A stretch of 64,000 nucleotides of DNA from Carnegiea gigantea (taxonomy: Eukaryota; Streptophyta; Magnoliopsida; Caryophyllales; Cactaceae): the NCBI GenBank assembly GCA_029747015.1, contig JAKOGI010000351.1:129501-193500 (forward strand). Direction: 5' to 3'. The translations under genes were made by a program, and so were the position numbers. This document shows positions 1-11,176 of this stretch, piece by piece (position 1 is the stretch's first letter; every line of letters begins with the position of its first letter). The notes under the pieces are model-generated. The model was not told the origin of the DNA and searched no databases. It saw only the letters and a program-made list of their open reading frames with translations.

Positions 1-862
1 TTTAAAGACACATTTGAATGTTACAAGAGTTACTCTAGCTGCCAGCATTTGCATAGGATAAGCAGGAAAGATGTGATGCCACCGAACCCCATCATGGTGG
101 TGGAGGTTTTTGATGTGTGGGGTATTGATTTTATGGGGCCATTTTCACCATCTTTTGGGAATGAGTGCATTTTGTTAGTTGTGGATTATGTTTCTAAATA
201 GGTTGAGGCCATCCCTTCTAGGACTAATGAAGCTAAAGTGGTTGTGAAATTTCCTAGGGAAAAGATCTTTACTCGAATTGGTGCGCCTCGAGATATCATT
301 AGTGATTATGACACCCATTTTAACAATAGATCTTTTGATGCTTTGCTGAGGAGGTACTCCATAGTCCACAGACTTACTATTCCTTACGATGCCCAAACCA
401 GTAGCTAGGTTAAAGTGTCCAATCAGCAGATTAAGCAGATTTTGGAAAAGACAGTGAGTGGGCATAGGAAAGACTGGGCTGATAAGCTGGTATATGCTCC
501 TTGAGCATATAGGATGGCTTTCAAAACTCCCTTAGGCATGTCACCTTATAGGGTAGTTTGTGGTAAGCCTTGCCATATACCTGTGGAGATAGAGCATAAA
601 CCTTGGTGGGCCATTAGGAAGCTTAACTATGACTTGACCGAGGCAGGTGAAGAGAGACGACTGCAACTGGGTGAGCTTGATGAGATTAGACCTGAGGCTT
701 ATGAGAGTGCTCGATCGTATAAAGAGAGGGCAAAATTGTTTCATGATCGACAGATTGAGGTCCCGATGGACAGGCCCTTATGTTGTCCCATATGTTTTTC
801 CCTATGGTACAGTTGAAATTCAGCATCCTCATACTGGTGTCACTTTCAAACCATTTCTTTAG
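1..862 (+). pseudogene. Ty3/gypsy integrase remnant
   Basis: Reading frame 1 encodes the integrase core and C-terminal region, which in a live element join retrotransposon cDNA to host DNA. Core landmarks are [10 protein letters not shown] (first Asp), IISDYDTHF (second Asp, with the usual Gly residues changed) and VKVSNQQIKQILEKTV, where the expected catalytic Glu reads Lys. The Athila-like segment AYRMAFKTPLGMSPYRVV follows. In-frame stops occur at 199-201, 406-408 and 502-504. Near 755 there is a deletion and frame change, after which LRSRWTGPYVV and VEIQHPHTGVTFKPFL appear in another frame up to a stop at 860-862. The protein is not functional. The N-terminal zinc-binding part, RT and gag lie outside the window. 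Confidence 0.85.
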
Positions 863-2209
863 CTGCCGAGCCAAGAAGATATGGAGTGTCTGATACTCAA
901 TGAATCTAACCATGATCAGTGAATGAGATCTGAAGTAGCTTGGGTGTGTTTACCACCCGACCTGGTTTACTAGAAACTTCTTTTCTTCTTTCTCCTTCTT
1001 TTTCTCTCTGCTTCCTCCTTCGTTTTATTCCAGTTTCTTTTGTATAGTTAACTATTCTTCTTTCCCTATGATTTTTTGTTTTATTTTTGAGTCTAGTTTT
1101 TGAACATATGTTTGCATTTTGTTAGGTTTTTCTTTTGGGCTTTTAGTGCCTATTCCACTCCCAATAAGGACATTGTGAATTTTTGGTGTGGGGGTGAGGT
1201 GCCCATGTGTACATATTTTTCTTTGAATAAAGTTTTGAAAAATCCAAAAAGATTTTGGTTTTGTTTTTGGGAATGTTTGTACTATGTTTGATTAGCTTTG
1301 TGCTTTGGTTATTAGTTTGTGTATAAGTAGAATGTGCACGATAGGTCTCCAACCTCAGTGTGATGTTTTAGGCCCTTACTCCAACTCCAGTTGTTTATTA
1401 CAGGTTGTGCAATCCAATCTTTGTTTATTCCTTCATTATTATTTTTAGGTCTTAGATTTCCATGAATAATTCTCCCACTAGCTTGTGACACGATTACTTT
1501 GAAAAAAAAAATTTAAAAAAAGTGTGTTATGAATAAAGAACAAATGAAAAAAAGAAGCAAGAAAAGGAGATGGAATAAAAGGTTTGGAATGACAAGTATC
1601 CGTTTGGAGCATGCGCTACTGGGCGATACCCTTAAAGCACGTGCTACTGGGTGTTACCTTTTGAGGTAATATTGCTACTGGGAATGCTTACTTCCAAAGT
1701 CAGTATGATAATAATGTAGTTATGCCAGCCAAGTAGGATTGAGTCTAATTCAGGTAAATCTAAGCCCTGAGATGATGATACACTTGCACACGAGCACCAG
1801 GATGTATTCAGAATCTTGATGTATAATGGAGTGAAAAATGTGTACTGTGATATCGTTAAGGAGGTAGAGGACTCTGAAGTACATTCTGTGCGTATGCAGG
1901 TCAATAACTTGGTTTGAGAGATTAAGTTGATTAGAACGAGTGCATATTTTTCCCCAATTTGGTACATATTAGTTTTAAGAAAAAACCACAAACATTTTTT
2001 TTTAATTTTTACAACAATTTTTGTGGGTATTTCACTTGAAAACCCTCACGAGACCTCACCCGTCCACTTGGAAGACCGAGGGGTTTACAGGGCTTGTTGC
2101 ATACGCTAAATACAACCGTGATTCCTACAACAGTGAGTTAGGATTTATTTTTTTTAGTTAGTTTAGGTATTTTACTCAAGGACGAGCAAAATCTTGATGT
2201 GAGGGTTTT
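863..2209 (+). other. 3' non-coding spacer of the outer gypsy element
   Basis: There is no credible gene here. From about 938 onward the stretch is collinear with 6262-7584 of the inner gypsy element, including a CACTCCCAATAAGGACATTG block (1155), a cluster of three GCTACTGGG motifs (1614-1682), and a GAGGACGAGCAAA-type block just before the polypurine tract. The tract TGATGTGAGGG ends at 2205, followed by TTTT and the LTR start. The same four-base offset between tract and LTR is seen in the inner element. Short open frames here are AT-rich noise. Confidence 0.7.
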
Positions 2210-2561
2210 TGCTCAATGTGTCATTTTTACGATACTTTTACACTAGTTTTATGCTCGTTATAATTATTATTTTTATGTTTTTATTTGATTTGATTTTATT
2301 TTGTCGGTTTTGAATAAAACGAAATTAATTATGGAACAATACGAAAAATACAAGAAAAATATTGGATGCGGGCCGACTTAACAGAAGCCAATCCGGATTG
2401 CTAGGCCCCGTTACTATTTCAGCCCATTGAAAATAATTGGGGAAAAAAAAGAAGAAGAAAAACCCAATTTAATAGGCCCAAAAAAAACCCCCCAGGCATG
2501 CCCATCACGTGATCTCCGTTATCTTCCCCCCAGGCGTGCGAGGCACGTGACCCCATCTTAA
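2210..2561 (+). repeat. Outer gypsy LTR, left fragment
   Basis: This is the start of the outer element's 3' LTR, beginning TGCTCAATGTGTC after the purine tract and cut at 2561 by insertion of the inner element. The last five bases (CTTAA, 2557-2561) are the target site, repeated at 9122-9126. It contains two near-repeats of a CCCCCAGGC block, each followed by a CACGTGA G-box-like core (about 2505 and 2543), plausible LTR promoter sites but untested. Confidence 0.7.
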
Positions 2562-4134
2562 TGTTCAACCTAAAATTATGATATTTTATGCCCTTTTATT
2601 ATCTAATATTTGCTCGAAATAAAGTATTAAATTAGGATTTTAATATGTGTTTGTTTTTTTTTGCAGGAATAACGGAATTTCGATAAATTAGATGTCAAAG
2701 GATTGTTGATCAAGAGATAACCCAAAAAAAAAAAAAAACAAGACAGCCCAACGGCTCATTTCGTGAAGCCTGGCCCAAGGACCGCCTTTTTCTTCTTCCC
2801 CCTGGACCGGTCTGCCTTCCGTTTGCTTCTCGCCCTGGCCCAGGCCCAACCGGGCCATTTGCCAACCCAGTTCTCTCTCTTTTCTCTTCCCCTCTTCTCT
2901 TCCTTCATTTCTTTCCCTACACAGGCCGGCCCAACATTTCTTTTATTCATTTTTTTCCCAAGGCCCAGACTCAAACCCAGCCTCTGCACTTAAGTAAGGC
3001 ACGCCCCACTCACGTGGGCAACTATCCCTCCCTCCTTTTCTTCTTCTTTGTTGTTCCTTGTAACCCAGGAAGTCAAAGGCCTCCAATAGTTGCCCTTCTC
3101 TCTACCCACAACCGTCCATGGCTCTTCATCTACCTCATGCCATAGCCAATTGCTCAACTTTTCTCTCTCCTCCTTCATGCTCCATAATCACAACCATCAT
3201 CAAGTCTCCATAATCACAACCATCATCAAGCCAGCCGTTACCCATCCCCTCGGCCCTTCTTCTTCATCCTCAACAAGTATGAAACCAGAAGAAACCTAAA
3301 AATAGGGCAGCCATTTTTCCATCTCCCTTCCCACTTAACTCAATCGTTTCATTGCTTCTCTCTTCCTTCATTACCCATCATCATCACCATCATGAATATA
3401 ACGGTTACAAGATGAAGTGAGGGGTGCTGAATGGGCATGAGGGCTGCATTCTTAGGGGCTCGAAAAACAGAGCAGTAGCGTAGTAGCATAGTAGAGTAGC
3501 AGCAAGCAGACAGATTAGGTTGAAGTACTCACTCGAATTGGAGCTTTCATTTTCCTTTTGTTCAGATTCAAATTTGTTCAATAGGAGTAGAGGGTAGTTG
3601 GAGGGTGTTCTTGTTCTTGGTGTTCTACTGCTGGTTTAGTTCTAATTCAGTCCAGATTCTCAAGTCTATAATTATTCTAGTTTTTGTTTCAATTTAAGAG
3701 ATGTTGAGTTGAGTTTGCCTGATTTGGATGTAGTAACTTGCATTAAACAATGAAATCGTTGCTTTATTCTCATGCTCTGCTGCTCTGAACAATTCAATCT
3801 TCGAGTCTGCTAATTTATTTGGCTGGATGGATGAATTCAACATTTAACTAAATGTTGGTGGGTTGATCTATTTGCAATTTGGTGTTTAAATTTTATGTTG
3901 GTCCTTTCTTTTGCAGACTCGAATATTATTCATAGTTTCATAAATCAATTTCTTTTGCTTATTTGGTCTATTAAATTTGTTTGGTGGATTAACTTGACCT
4001 TAGTTCTATTCAATCTGTTATTTACTTTTAATTTAGTTTAGGATTTTTGGTAACTAAATTTTACAACCATCCCTGCGGATCTACACCCGTCAGCGTTACA
4101 ACGATAAACCGTGCGGTTGCGGAAAATCACAACA
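2562..4134 (+). repeat. 5' LTR of the inner gypsy element
   Basis: The LTR begins TGTTCAACC and ends CACAACA, about 1573 bp. It contains a long pyrimidine-rich, GC-richer block (about 2770-3180) and a CATCATCACCATCAT run near 3369. A 26 bp unit around 3180-3230 (CATAATCACAACCATCATCA core) is present twice here but once in the 3' LTR (about 8196), so the copies have diverged by slippage as well as substitution. Open frames inside it on both strands (2756-3300) have no family resemblance and are not genes. Confidence 0.85.
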
Positions 4135-4140
4135 AGTTTT

Positions 4141-4158
4141 TGGCGCCGTTTCCGGGGA
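4141..4158 (+). promoter_or_regulatory. Primer-binding site, tRNA-Asp type
   Basis: TGGCGCCGTTTCCGGGGA lies six bases after the 5' LTR. It matches the complement of the 3' end of plant tRNA-Asp(GTC) with a single mismatch (TTT where TTG is expected). This primer is the usual one for Athila/Tat-lineage gypsy elements, so it supports both the lineage call and the LTR boundary. Confidence 0.85.
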
Positions 4159-4753
4159 TGACGTTGTGAATTTAAGTTGCATAGCCGAGTCGTAATTTAG
4201 TTGTTTGCATCGATTTTGTTTTCATTTTCGTTTCGTATCTTTGGTTTTTCGATTTTATGTGTGTTAGCTTAATTTTAACTTAGCTTATTTTTGATTTGAG
4301 TTGCAGTTTTAGCATTAGGTCAATTTAATTTTGCTATTTCGTGTGATTTTGGTAATTGAAAAAAAAAAAGGAAGAGACTAACAATTTGGTTATTGCGCAG
4401 GAAACAGGCACAGAAGCAGCAACAACAAAGAAAAAAAGATGCTCTTCTTTTGTGTCTATGTTCATTTTATATTTTATGTGATGTTTGAGTTTTTTTGGTC
4501 TTTCTTTTATTTTGGTACCATAATTTTATTTTTGTTAGTTTATTTTGTTTTGTTCACTTTATTATTGGAGTTGCTTATTTTTGTTTTAGTCATTAGTTTG
4601 TACATAATGTTATAGATGCATTTTCTATCCTAAACATAAAACTAAAAAAAAAAAAAAAACTGAAAATCCAAAAAAAAGGAAAAATTCTTAAAATTGGGGG
4701 GAAAAAAAACACTAGACTCAAGAATGCCAGTTTTTCAGTTCCAACAATATTAG
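4159..4753 (+). other. 5' leader of the inner gypsy element
   Basis: Non-coding leader between the primer site and the gag-like region: T-rich, with homopolymer A runs at about 4644-4700. No gene, hairpin or repeat that I can support. Confidence 0.5.
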
Positions 4754-5262
4754 CATGAACCTTTTCGGAGTTATCTTTCGCGACTTAACAATTATCGTGC
4801 TCAATGGAATCAAAATTTTCAAAAATGGAAAATTTATGAGGTCATTGCTGTGGATCTGAATTCTGAATCTTGGAGTTATGTTAAGTACATTTGTCCTGGA
4901 GGTGTATTAGGTTTATTATCTAAAACTCAAGAGGAGGTATTGGATTACTTTGAAAAGTTAGCTTAGAATACCTATGCGTTTGAGTAAGGTAAAAATAATT
5001 TTTGATACCCAACTACTAATGAGTCTATTTTTCCTGCTAATCCTTTCCCTTAGGATCATTTTATAAACTCATATGACCCATCTTATTCTTATATGTCTCC
5101 TATCTTGTGCAATTATTGTGACTCTTTTAACTATGATGTTCTCACTTGCCCTTTTCGTGCTTATATTGATGCGACCTATGCAAGTGTGGAAAAGAAGATA
5201 AATAAATTGACTGATGAAATAACAGAGAACATCAAAGTGAGAATTGCTGAATATTCTCAATG
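4754..5262 (+). pseudogene. Gag-like remnant of the inner gypsy element
   Basis: One frame carries a degraded retrotransposon gag domain: EPFRSYLSRLNNY, then GGVLGLLSKTQEEVLDYFE, the pattern seen near the end of plant gypsy Gag proteins (a GG..LSKT.EE..D.FE core). It is followed by a Cys-rich motif CNYCDSFNYDVLTCP that resembles a variant zinc knuckle, and by a short helix (KKINKLTDEITENIKVRIAEY). Gag would form the virus-like particle and bind RNA. Stops occur near 4967 and 4985 and around 5052, and no start codon is in frame. A one-base shift near 5258 joins it to the next frame, so the two regions were probably one protein. Confidence 0.6.
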
Positions 5263-6300
5263 TTTAGTCAAAGTAGGGAGAATTATAGTGAGCTTAACTC
5301 TAGTTTGGGATCTCATAAACCTGAAATTAGTCTCTATGAAGATTTTGAGTCCTCTTATTCTGCTAGGCCTAACTTGAATGAAGAGATGCCTTTGCCTAGT
5401 CCAGATCAAGAGAGTGACTTTCCTTTATCTCTATCCCCTACCCTTGCGCCTGAATTTAGCTCACCTACGGACGTCATTAAGGATGTCCTAGTTTCTGCCG
5501 CCCCACCCACCACTTTAAATGATTCTTTTGAGTTTCAGGAGGGTGATGAATGTGAGAACCCTAGCGAGTTAGATTTGAGTGTCACAATTGACTTTGAGCA
5601 TCATGAGATAGAAGAGCCAGAAGAACCTATTTTACAGAGGCAATGTGAGGAGACACTTGAACCCACTAGATTCGAATTTCGTGATGATATTCTTTCTATA
5701 GAATATGAATCTTTTTCATATGGGTTTGATGTCAATGTGGGTTTGAATGAGAACCTGTGTATTGAATATGAATCTTTTTCTTTCGAACCCATCCAAACTG
5801 AGCTCCTTTTTGGAAACTACAAGTCTGAATTTGTTGAATCTGAGAGCATTGCCAATAAAAAATTTGCTTAAGACCAGACCCATGCACATTTTGACATTAA
5901 CAGACTCGTGAAGTTTGCATCCAATATTTTGCCTCGAGTGCTCATTCATGATAACCCAATTTCTAGGCCAATGACCCACCAGTTGGCTAGTTTGAATTAC
6001 GTCTGCTTGTTTGATGTTTGGGACCATACATTTGGCAAGTTCAAACGGGCGCTTACTTGTGCTGCATTGATAAGGTGGATGTACTTTACTTGGGGCCAAC
6101 TTTCTTATTTCTTCTGCATTGATCTTATTAAGAGTTGGGCTTCTCTGTTTGATAAACTGCTACACGCTCTAACGAGTTTTGGTTTAAGTAATGATGTTTC
6201 ATTCCATATAGAGTGGCTGATGCTCCATATGCCTCTATTTGAGCACATTTCTGGAGGCTATAGCTTAGGTGTAATTCTACATCTGACCTGGTATAAACAT
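5260..6300 (+). pseudogene. Acidic ORF of unknown function downstream of gag (non-autonomous gypsy)
   Basis: A 203-codon frame (5260-5871) continues, after one in-frame TAA at 5869-5871, to about 6300. The first half is strongly acidic and Ser/Pro-rich. It carries a duplicated module: IEYESFSYGFDVNVGLNEN followed by IEYESFSFEPIQTE. The second half (from 5908) has a different composition, with KFASNILPRVLIHDNPISRP and a Trp/Phe-rich tail. I recognise no enzymatic domain, and nothing resembles pol. Reading beyond 6300 is T-rich sequence that matches the spacer of the outer element, so coding probably stops near there. It may be a diverged Gag tail or a lineage-specific protein. Confidence 0.5.
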
Positions 6301-7584
6301 TCCTTTTTATCTCTTCTTTTTGTTTTGTTTTCGTTTGTATATATTTGTTGCTTTGTTTTATTTTTAATAACGTCTTCTTGTTTAGCGTCTTATCATGTTC
6401 CTTCCTTTTTGAGTCTTCTTTTCTTTTTACATGTTTATTTTTCTTTTTGGTTGTATTTTATGTTTCTTTTCACTCCCAATGAGGACATTGTGAGATTTAG
6501 GTGCGCAGATGGGGAAACGTTGAAAAACCTTTTTGAAAAATTGAAAAAAAATCTGAAAAACTTTGAAAATCCAAAAATAATTTTTGTTTTGTTTTTAGGG
6601 AACTTTTATACTTTTCTAATCAGCTGAAATCCCATATACTTTGATCTTTAGCTTGTATATGAACTACTGCGTTTGATAGGTCTTTATCCCCGGTGTGTTA
6701 TTCTAAGCCCTAATCCTAACCTCAATTGTACATCATTGATGTGTGATCCAATTCCTATTTATATCATCATCATTATCTTAGGGTCTTAGGTTTTCATTAT
6801 TGGCTCTCGCACTTGTCTTCAACACGATTACTTTGTTGTTTTTGTTTGCATTCAAAAAAAAAGGAAATGAAAATAAAAATTAAAAAAATGAAAATGAAAA
6901 GAAAAAGGAAATGAAATGAAATTTGGAATGACCAGTATCCTTTTGAGGCATGCACTACTGGGCGTTATCCTTTGAGGCACGTGCTACTGGGTGTTACCCT
7001 TTGAGGCAATACTGCTACTGGGAAAGCTTGCTTCCAATGTTACTAAGTCCATAATATAATTTGTGTCAGTCGAGTAGGATTGAGTTTGATTTTGGTAAAC
7101 CTGACCCCTACGATGATGATGCACTTGCGCACGAGCACTGGGATGGATTCAAAGTCTTGATGTATAGTGGAGTGAAATGTTAGTGCTTTGATGACATTCA
7201 TGGGGTAGAGAGTCTTGATGTGTACATTTTGTTTATACACAGGACAATATCTTTGCCACATGGGTGATTTAGTTGATTACAATGTGTATATATCTTTCCC
7301 CAGTTTTGTACATATTGATTTTTGAAAAAACAAAACCCAAAAAAGATTTTTGAGTTTCTGTTTATGTTTTCGTTTATAGATTTTGTGGGTATATCTTCTG
7401 CAAACCCTCACGAGATCTTCCTCGTCTACTAGGGGTAACCTAGGGGTTTAAAGGGCTTGTTGCATGTGCTAAGTACAACTGTGATTTCTACAAAAGTGAG
7501 TTAGGATTTTGTTTTATTTTCTTTTTCTAGGATTTTTAGTTTTGTTTTACTCGAGGACGAGCAAATCTTAGGTGTGGGGGTATT
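6262..7584 (+). other. 3' non-coding spacer and polypurine tract of the inner gypsy element
   Basis: This is collinear with 938-2209 of the outer element: shared CACTCCCAATGAGGACATTG (6470), the three-fold GCTACTGGG cluster (6950-7022), and GAGGACGAGCAAATCTTAGG before the purine tract GTGTGGGGG (7572-7580). Four bases separate the tract from the 3' LTR. The region carries no gene I can support. Confidence 0.7.
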
Positions 7585-9121
7585 TATTCAACCTAAAATT
7601 ATGATATTTTATACCCTTTTATTATCTAATATTGCTCGAAATAAAGTATTAAATTAGGATTTTAATATGTGTTTGTTTATTTTATTGGAATAACGAAATC
7701 TGGATAAATTGGATGTCAAAGGATTGTTGATCAAGAAATAACAAAAAAAACAACACAGCCCAATGGCCCATTTCCTGAAGCCTACCCCAAGGACCGCCTT
7801 TTTCTTCTTCCCCCTGGACTAGTTTGCCTTCCATTTGCTTCCCGCCTTGGCCCAGGCCCAATCGGGCCATTTGCCAACCCAGTTCTCTCTCTTTTCTCTT
7901 CCCCTCTTCCCTTCCTTCATTTCTTTCCCTACACGGGCCAGCCCAACATTTTTTTAATTTCCTTTCTTTCCTAAGGCCCAGACTTAAACCCAGCCTCTGC
8001 ACTTAAGTGAGGCATGCCCCACTCCCGTGGGCAGTTATCCCTCCCTCCTCTTCTTCTTCTTCGCTGTTCCCTGCAACCCAGGAAGTCGAAGACCTCCAAC
8101 ACTTGCCCTTCTCTCTACCCACAATTGTCCATGGCTCTTCATCTACCTCATGCCATAACCAACAGCTCAACTTTTCTCTCTCCTCCTTCACGCTCCATAA
8201 TCACAACCATCATCAAGCTAGCCGTTACCCATCCCCTCGGCCCTTCTTCTTCGTCCTCAGCAAGTATGAAACTAGAAGAAACCCGAAAATAGGGCAGCCA
8301 TTTTTTCCATCTCCCTTCCCACCTAACTCAACCATTTCATTGCTTCTCTCTTCATTCATTACCCATCATCATCACCATCATAAATGTAACGATTACAAGA
8401 TGAAGTGAAAGGTGCTGAAAGGGCATGAGGGCTGCATTCTTAGGGGCCTGGAAAACAGAGCAGTAGCGTAGTAGCATAGTAGAGTAGCAGCAAGCAGACT
8501 GATTAGGTTGAAGTACTCACTCGAATTGGAGCTTTCATTTTCCTTTTGTTCAGATTCAAATTCGTTCAGTAGGAGTAAAGGGTAGTTGGAAGGTGCTCTT
8601 GTTCTTGGTGTTCTACTGCTGGTTTAGTTCTAATTCAGTCTAGATTCTCAAGTCTATAATTGTTTTAGTTTTTGTTTCAATTTAAGAGATGTTGACTTTA
8701 GTTTGCCTGATTTAGATGTAATAATTTGCATTAAATAATGAAATCGTTGCTTCATTCTCATGCTCTGCTGCTCTGAACAATTCAATCTTCGAGTCTGCTA
8801 ATTTTTTCGACTGGATGGATGAATTTAACATTCAACTAGATGTTGGTGGGTTGATCTATTTGCAATTTGGTGCTTAGATTTTATTTTGGTTCTTTCTTTC
8901 GCAACTAGAATATTATTCACAGTTTCGTAATTTAATTTCTTTTTCTTATTTGGTCTATTAAATTTGTTTGGTGGATTAATTTGACCTTGGTTCTGTTCAA
9001 TCTATTATTTAGTTTTAATTTAGTTTAGAATTTTTGGTAACTAAATTTCATAACCATCCCTGAGGATCGACACCCGTTAGTGTTACAATGATAAACGGTG
9101 CGCTTGCAGAAAATCTCAACA
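7585..9121 (+). repeat. 3' LTR of the inner gypsy element
   Basis: This is the partner of 2562-4134. It starts TATTCAACC (the canonical TG has become TA, a transition) and ends CTCAACA. It is followed directly by the target duplication CTTAA (9122-9126). It is about 36 bp shorter than the 5' LTR, mainly from loss or lack of a duplicated 26 bp unit. Open frames on either strand inside it are not genes. Confidence 0.85.
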
Positions 9122-9126
9122 CTTAA

Positions 9127-11176
9127 TACCCCCCTTTAACCTTCTCTCTCCTCCTCTCGACTTCAGACCCCGAAACTCATACCCGAAACTTACCCTTCCC
9201 TGCTTCATCTGCTTCTTCCATTCTTCATCACCATTCCCATCCATTTCTTCTCTCTCTTCAACAGCTCATTATTTTCAACCATCAAGCAACAGTTCACCAC
9301 CATCCCATCCTCATCCACCCACATTCCACTCAACAAGAGCCAAGGAAGCAAGGTATTTTTGCCCACGCGTGTCAAATCGAACGGTGAAGAATAAAGGCGG
9401 CACGGGTATAAATTGCAAGGGCGAGCTCCACGATAGACGTTAGACAATCTTAGGGTTAGTTTAATTTTAGCAATTGTTTTCTCAAAATTCAAACACATTT
9501 CGGTTCAATTTCTAGGGTTAGGGTTTATTGTTAGTTAGTTATGGGTTCGAATTTGATGTAATTAAATGCTGATTTTTATCGAATTCTAGTTGATATGTAT
9601 GAATTAAGCTTTCATTGTAATGATTTTGGCCACAGTTAGTCAAGCTCCTTCGGTTTCACCCGCTCCCCTATTCGAGCTTTGGTCATGGCTGGCTTTGGTT
9701 TCTCTGACGGTGAGAGGCAAGGCTAGGGCTGGTTTGGTTGGTAGTGGTTTTGCTAATCTTCTACCCTGTGTTGAGTTCAGTCACTCACTGGTTTTGGTTT
9801 GCTCTCGGCTTGTTTGATTTCTCCCTTAATTGCTTCAGAACATTGCTGAATATTGATTAGGTTAATCTGGTTTATTGAATGATTTAGTTTATTGATGATG
9901 ATTTTGATTCTGATTTAGTGAGTTAGCTTTGTTTTGGTCAAATGTTGATGATGGTTTGTGATATGTTTTCATTCTCGGGTTTTGAATGAAGAATGGATCC
10001 AATTTTTGAATGTTCTGGGTTTGTGATGAAGGATGCTTTGGTTTGTGATGCATTGGTTGATGATGATTATTCTGCCCTGGGATGTTAACATTGATGACTG
10101 AATGGTTAGCTTGAATGTATTGAATTGAATTATGTATATTTAATTAGCTCCCTTTGAATGCTTAATTGCATATTGGGTGTTTAAGGTGTTGGTTGCTTAA
10201 TAAAAGATGTTGGTTGATTTTAGACTCTGAGTTTAGCCTTAATGCAATGCTGTTGAGTATTGAAACTCATTTATAGGGTTTGGTTTAATTGCCTAAGTTT
10301 AGGTCATTTAGGTTGCCTAAGTTTTTTTTTTTAAAAAGAATGTTTAGTCGAATGCTTTACTGAATGTTCAGTCAAATTAAGACATTAGTTTGCTTTGAAA
10401 GGTTTAAATTAGCCTAGTATAGATTAACTAGTTAAATCACTTTTTTTGTGACCATAATCTTGACTATCGTCCCCGAGGACACGAGCCTCATGTAGTACAG
10501 TGAAAGCTATACGCTTGCAGCCTTTAGTTTATCACTTAAAATATCCTAACAATTATGTTCTAAACCTATGACTTGCTTAGTTTGATTGGCTGAAATCAAA
10601 TCCCCACTCCTTTCTTATTCTAATTCTGATGTTTTGCTCAAAATGGTTGCATTTGATTCAACGTTTATTTGGTTTGTTTTATGGTTGCCATGACTCTTTA
10701 AAAGATGATACGGATTATGTTTGCTTTACCCTGAAATCCTCTCACCTACTGAGTAAGTTTTAGGTGTCATTAATGGACAATGGATGATTGAATTTATTTG
10801 GGTTCTTGGTCGCTTGTTCATGGCAGAATTTGTACTCAATATGCCTTGTTTTTGACCCCTCTATGTTGGCTTAAGTTGCTAAGCTCTGATTAGTTCATGT
10901 AGGCGTACGATTGTTTGTTGATTCATATCAAAACTGAGAATGCTAATAGCTTGGGTTCTTCATAGATTTCATTGAGTTAGATTTGCTTTGGGTTGCTGTT
11001 TTCATTAAGTTAGATTTCATTATGTGTGTTTTATTAGTTTTAAGATAATTGATGATTAGACGAGCTCTTTTCCGTGACCTTAATCTCAACCTCATCCCCG
11101 AGGACACGACCCTTAAGAACTATGACGTCAGTCTTATACTTGCGGCACTTCAGTTTTCACGCAAAATTCTCGTACA
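9127..11176 (+). repeat. Outer gypsy LTR, right fragment
   Basis: Continuation of the outer LTR after the nested insertion. With 2210-2561 it makes an LTR of about 2.4 kb. The end CGTACA is placed where homology to the second inverted-repeat arm begins. An LTR-end-like module (GTGACC, then TCGTCCCCGAGGACACGA, then ACGCTTGCAGCC) occurs at about 10447-10550 and again at 11071-11176 (GTGACC, CATCCCCGAGGACACGAC, CTTGCGGCAC). The terminal region is therefore internally duplicated, or the true end is the first of the two. No gene is seen. Confidence 0.65.

Larger units (their letters stand above)
2562..9121 (+). mobile_element. Complete non-autonomous Ty3/gypsy element (LARD-like) nested in the outer LTR
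   Basis: This 6.56 kb element is bounded by two long, closely similar LTRs (2562-4134 and 7585-9121) and flanked by a perfect 5 bp duplication, CTTAA (2557-2561 and 9122-9126). It has a primer-binding site complementary to plant tRNA-Asp at 4141-4158 and a purine tract at 7572-7580. Between them lie only a decayed gag-like region and an acidic ORF. No protease, reverse transcriptase, RNase H or integrase motif is visible, so it must have been mobilised in trans. Its 3' spacer matches that of the outer Athila-type element, which makes a relative of that element the obvious helper. Resemblance to LARD-type elements is inferred from structure. Confidence 0.85.
1..11176 (+). mobile_element. Outer Ty3/gypsy retrotransposon, Athila-type, 3' part only
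   Basis: This is the 3' portion of a decayed gypsy element whose 5' end lies left of the window. Seen in order: integrase remnant (1-862), a 1.3 kb non-coding spacer, a purine tract ending at 2205, then an LTR opening at 2210. The LTR is interrupted by a complete second gypsy element (2562-9121) and resumes at 9127. Its right edge is placed at about 11176 because homology to the second copy of the flanking inverted repeat (about 49650) starts immediately after it. The integrase wording (CHIPVEIEHKPWWA) is typical of the Athila lineage. Its own target duplication cannot be tested because the left end is missing. Confidence 0.75.

Noticed and set aside
2756..3300. Open frames on both strands in the pyrimidine-rich block (for example 2763-2993)
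   Set aside because: They lie inside an LTR, the partner LTR (7682-8408) has differing frames, and the composition is low-complexity.
6300..6627. A hydrophobic Phe/Leu-rich frame that could pass for membrane spans
   Set aside because: It is T-rich DNA collinear with the non-coding spacer of the outer element. The apparent membrane segments come from TTT and CTT codons.
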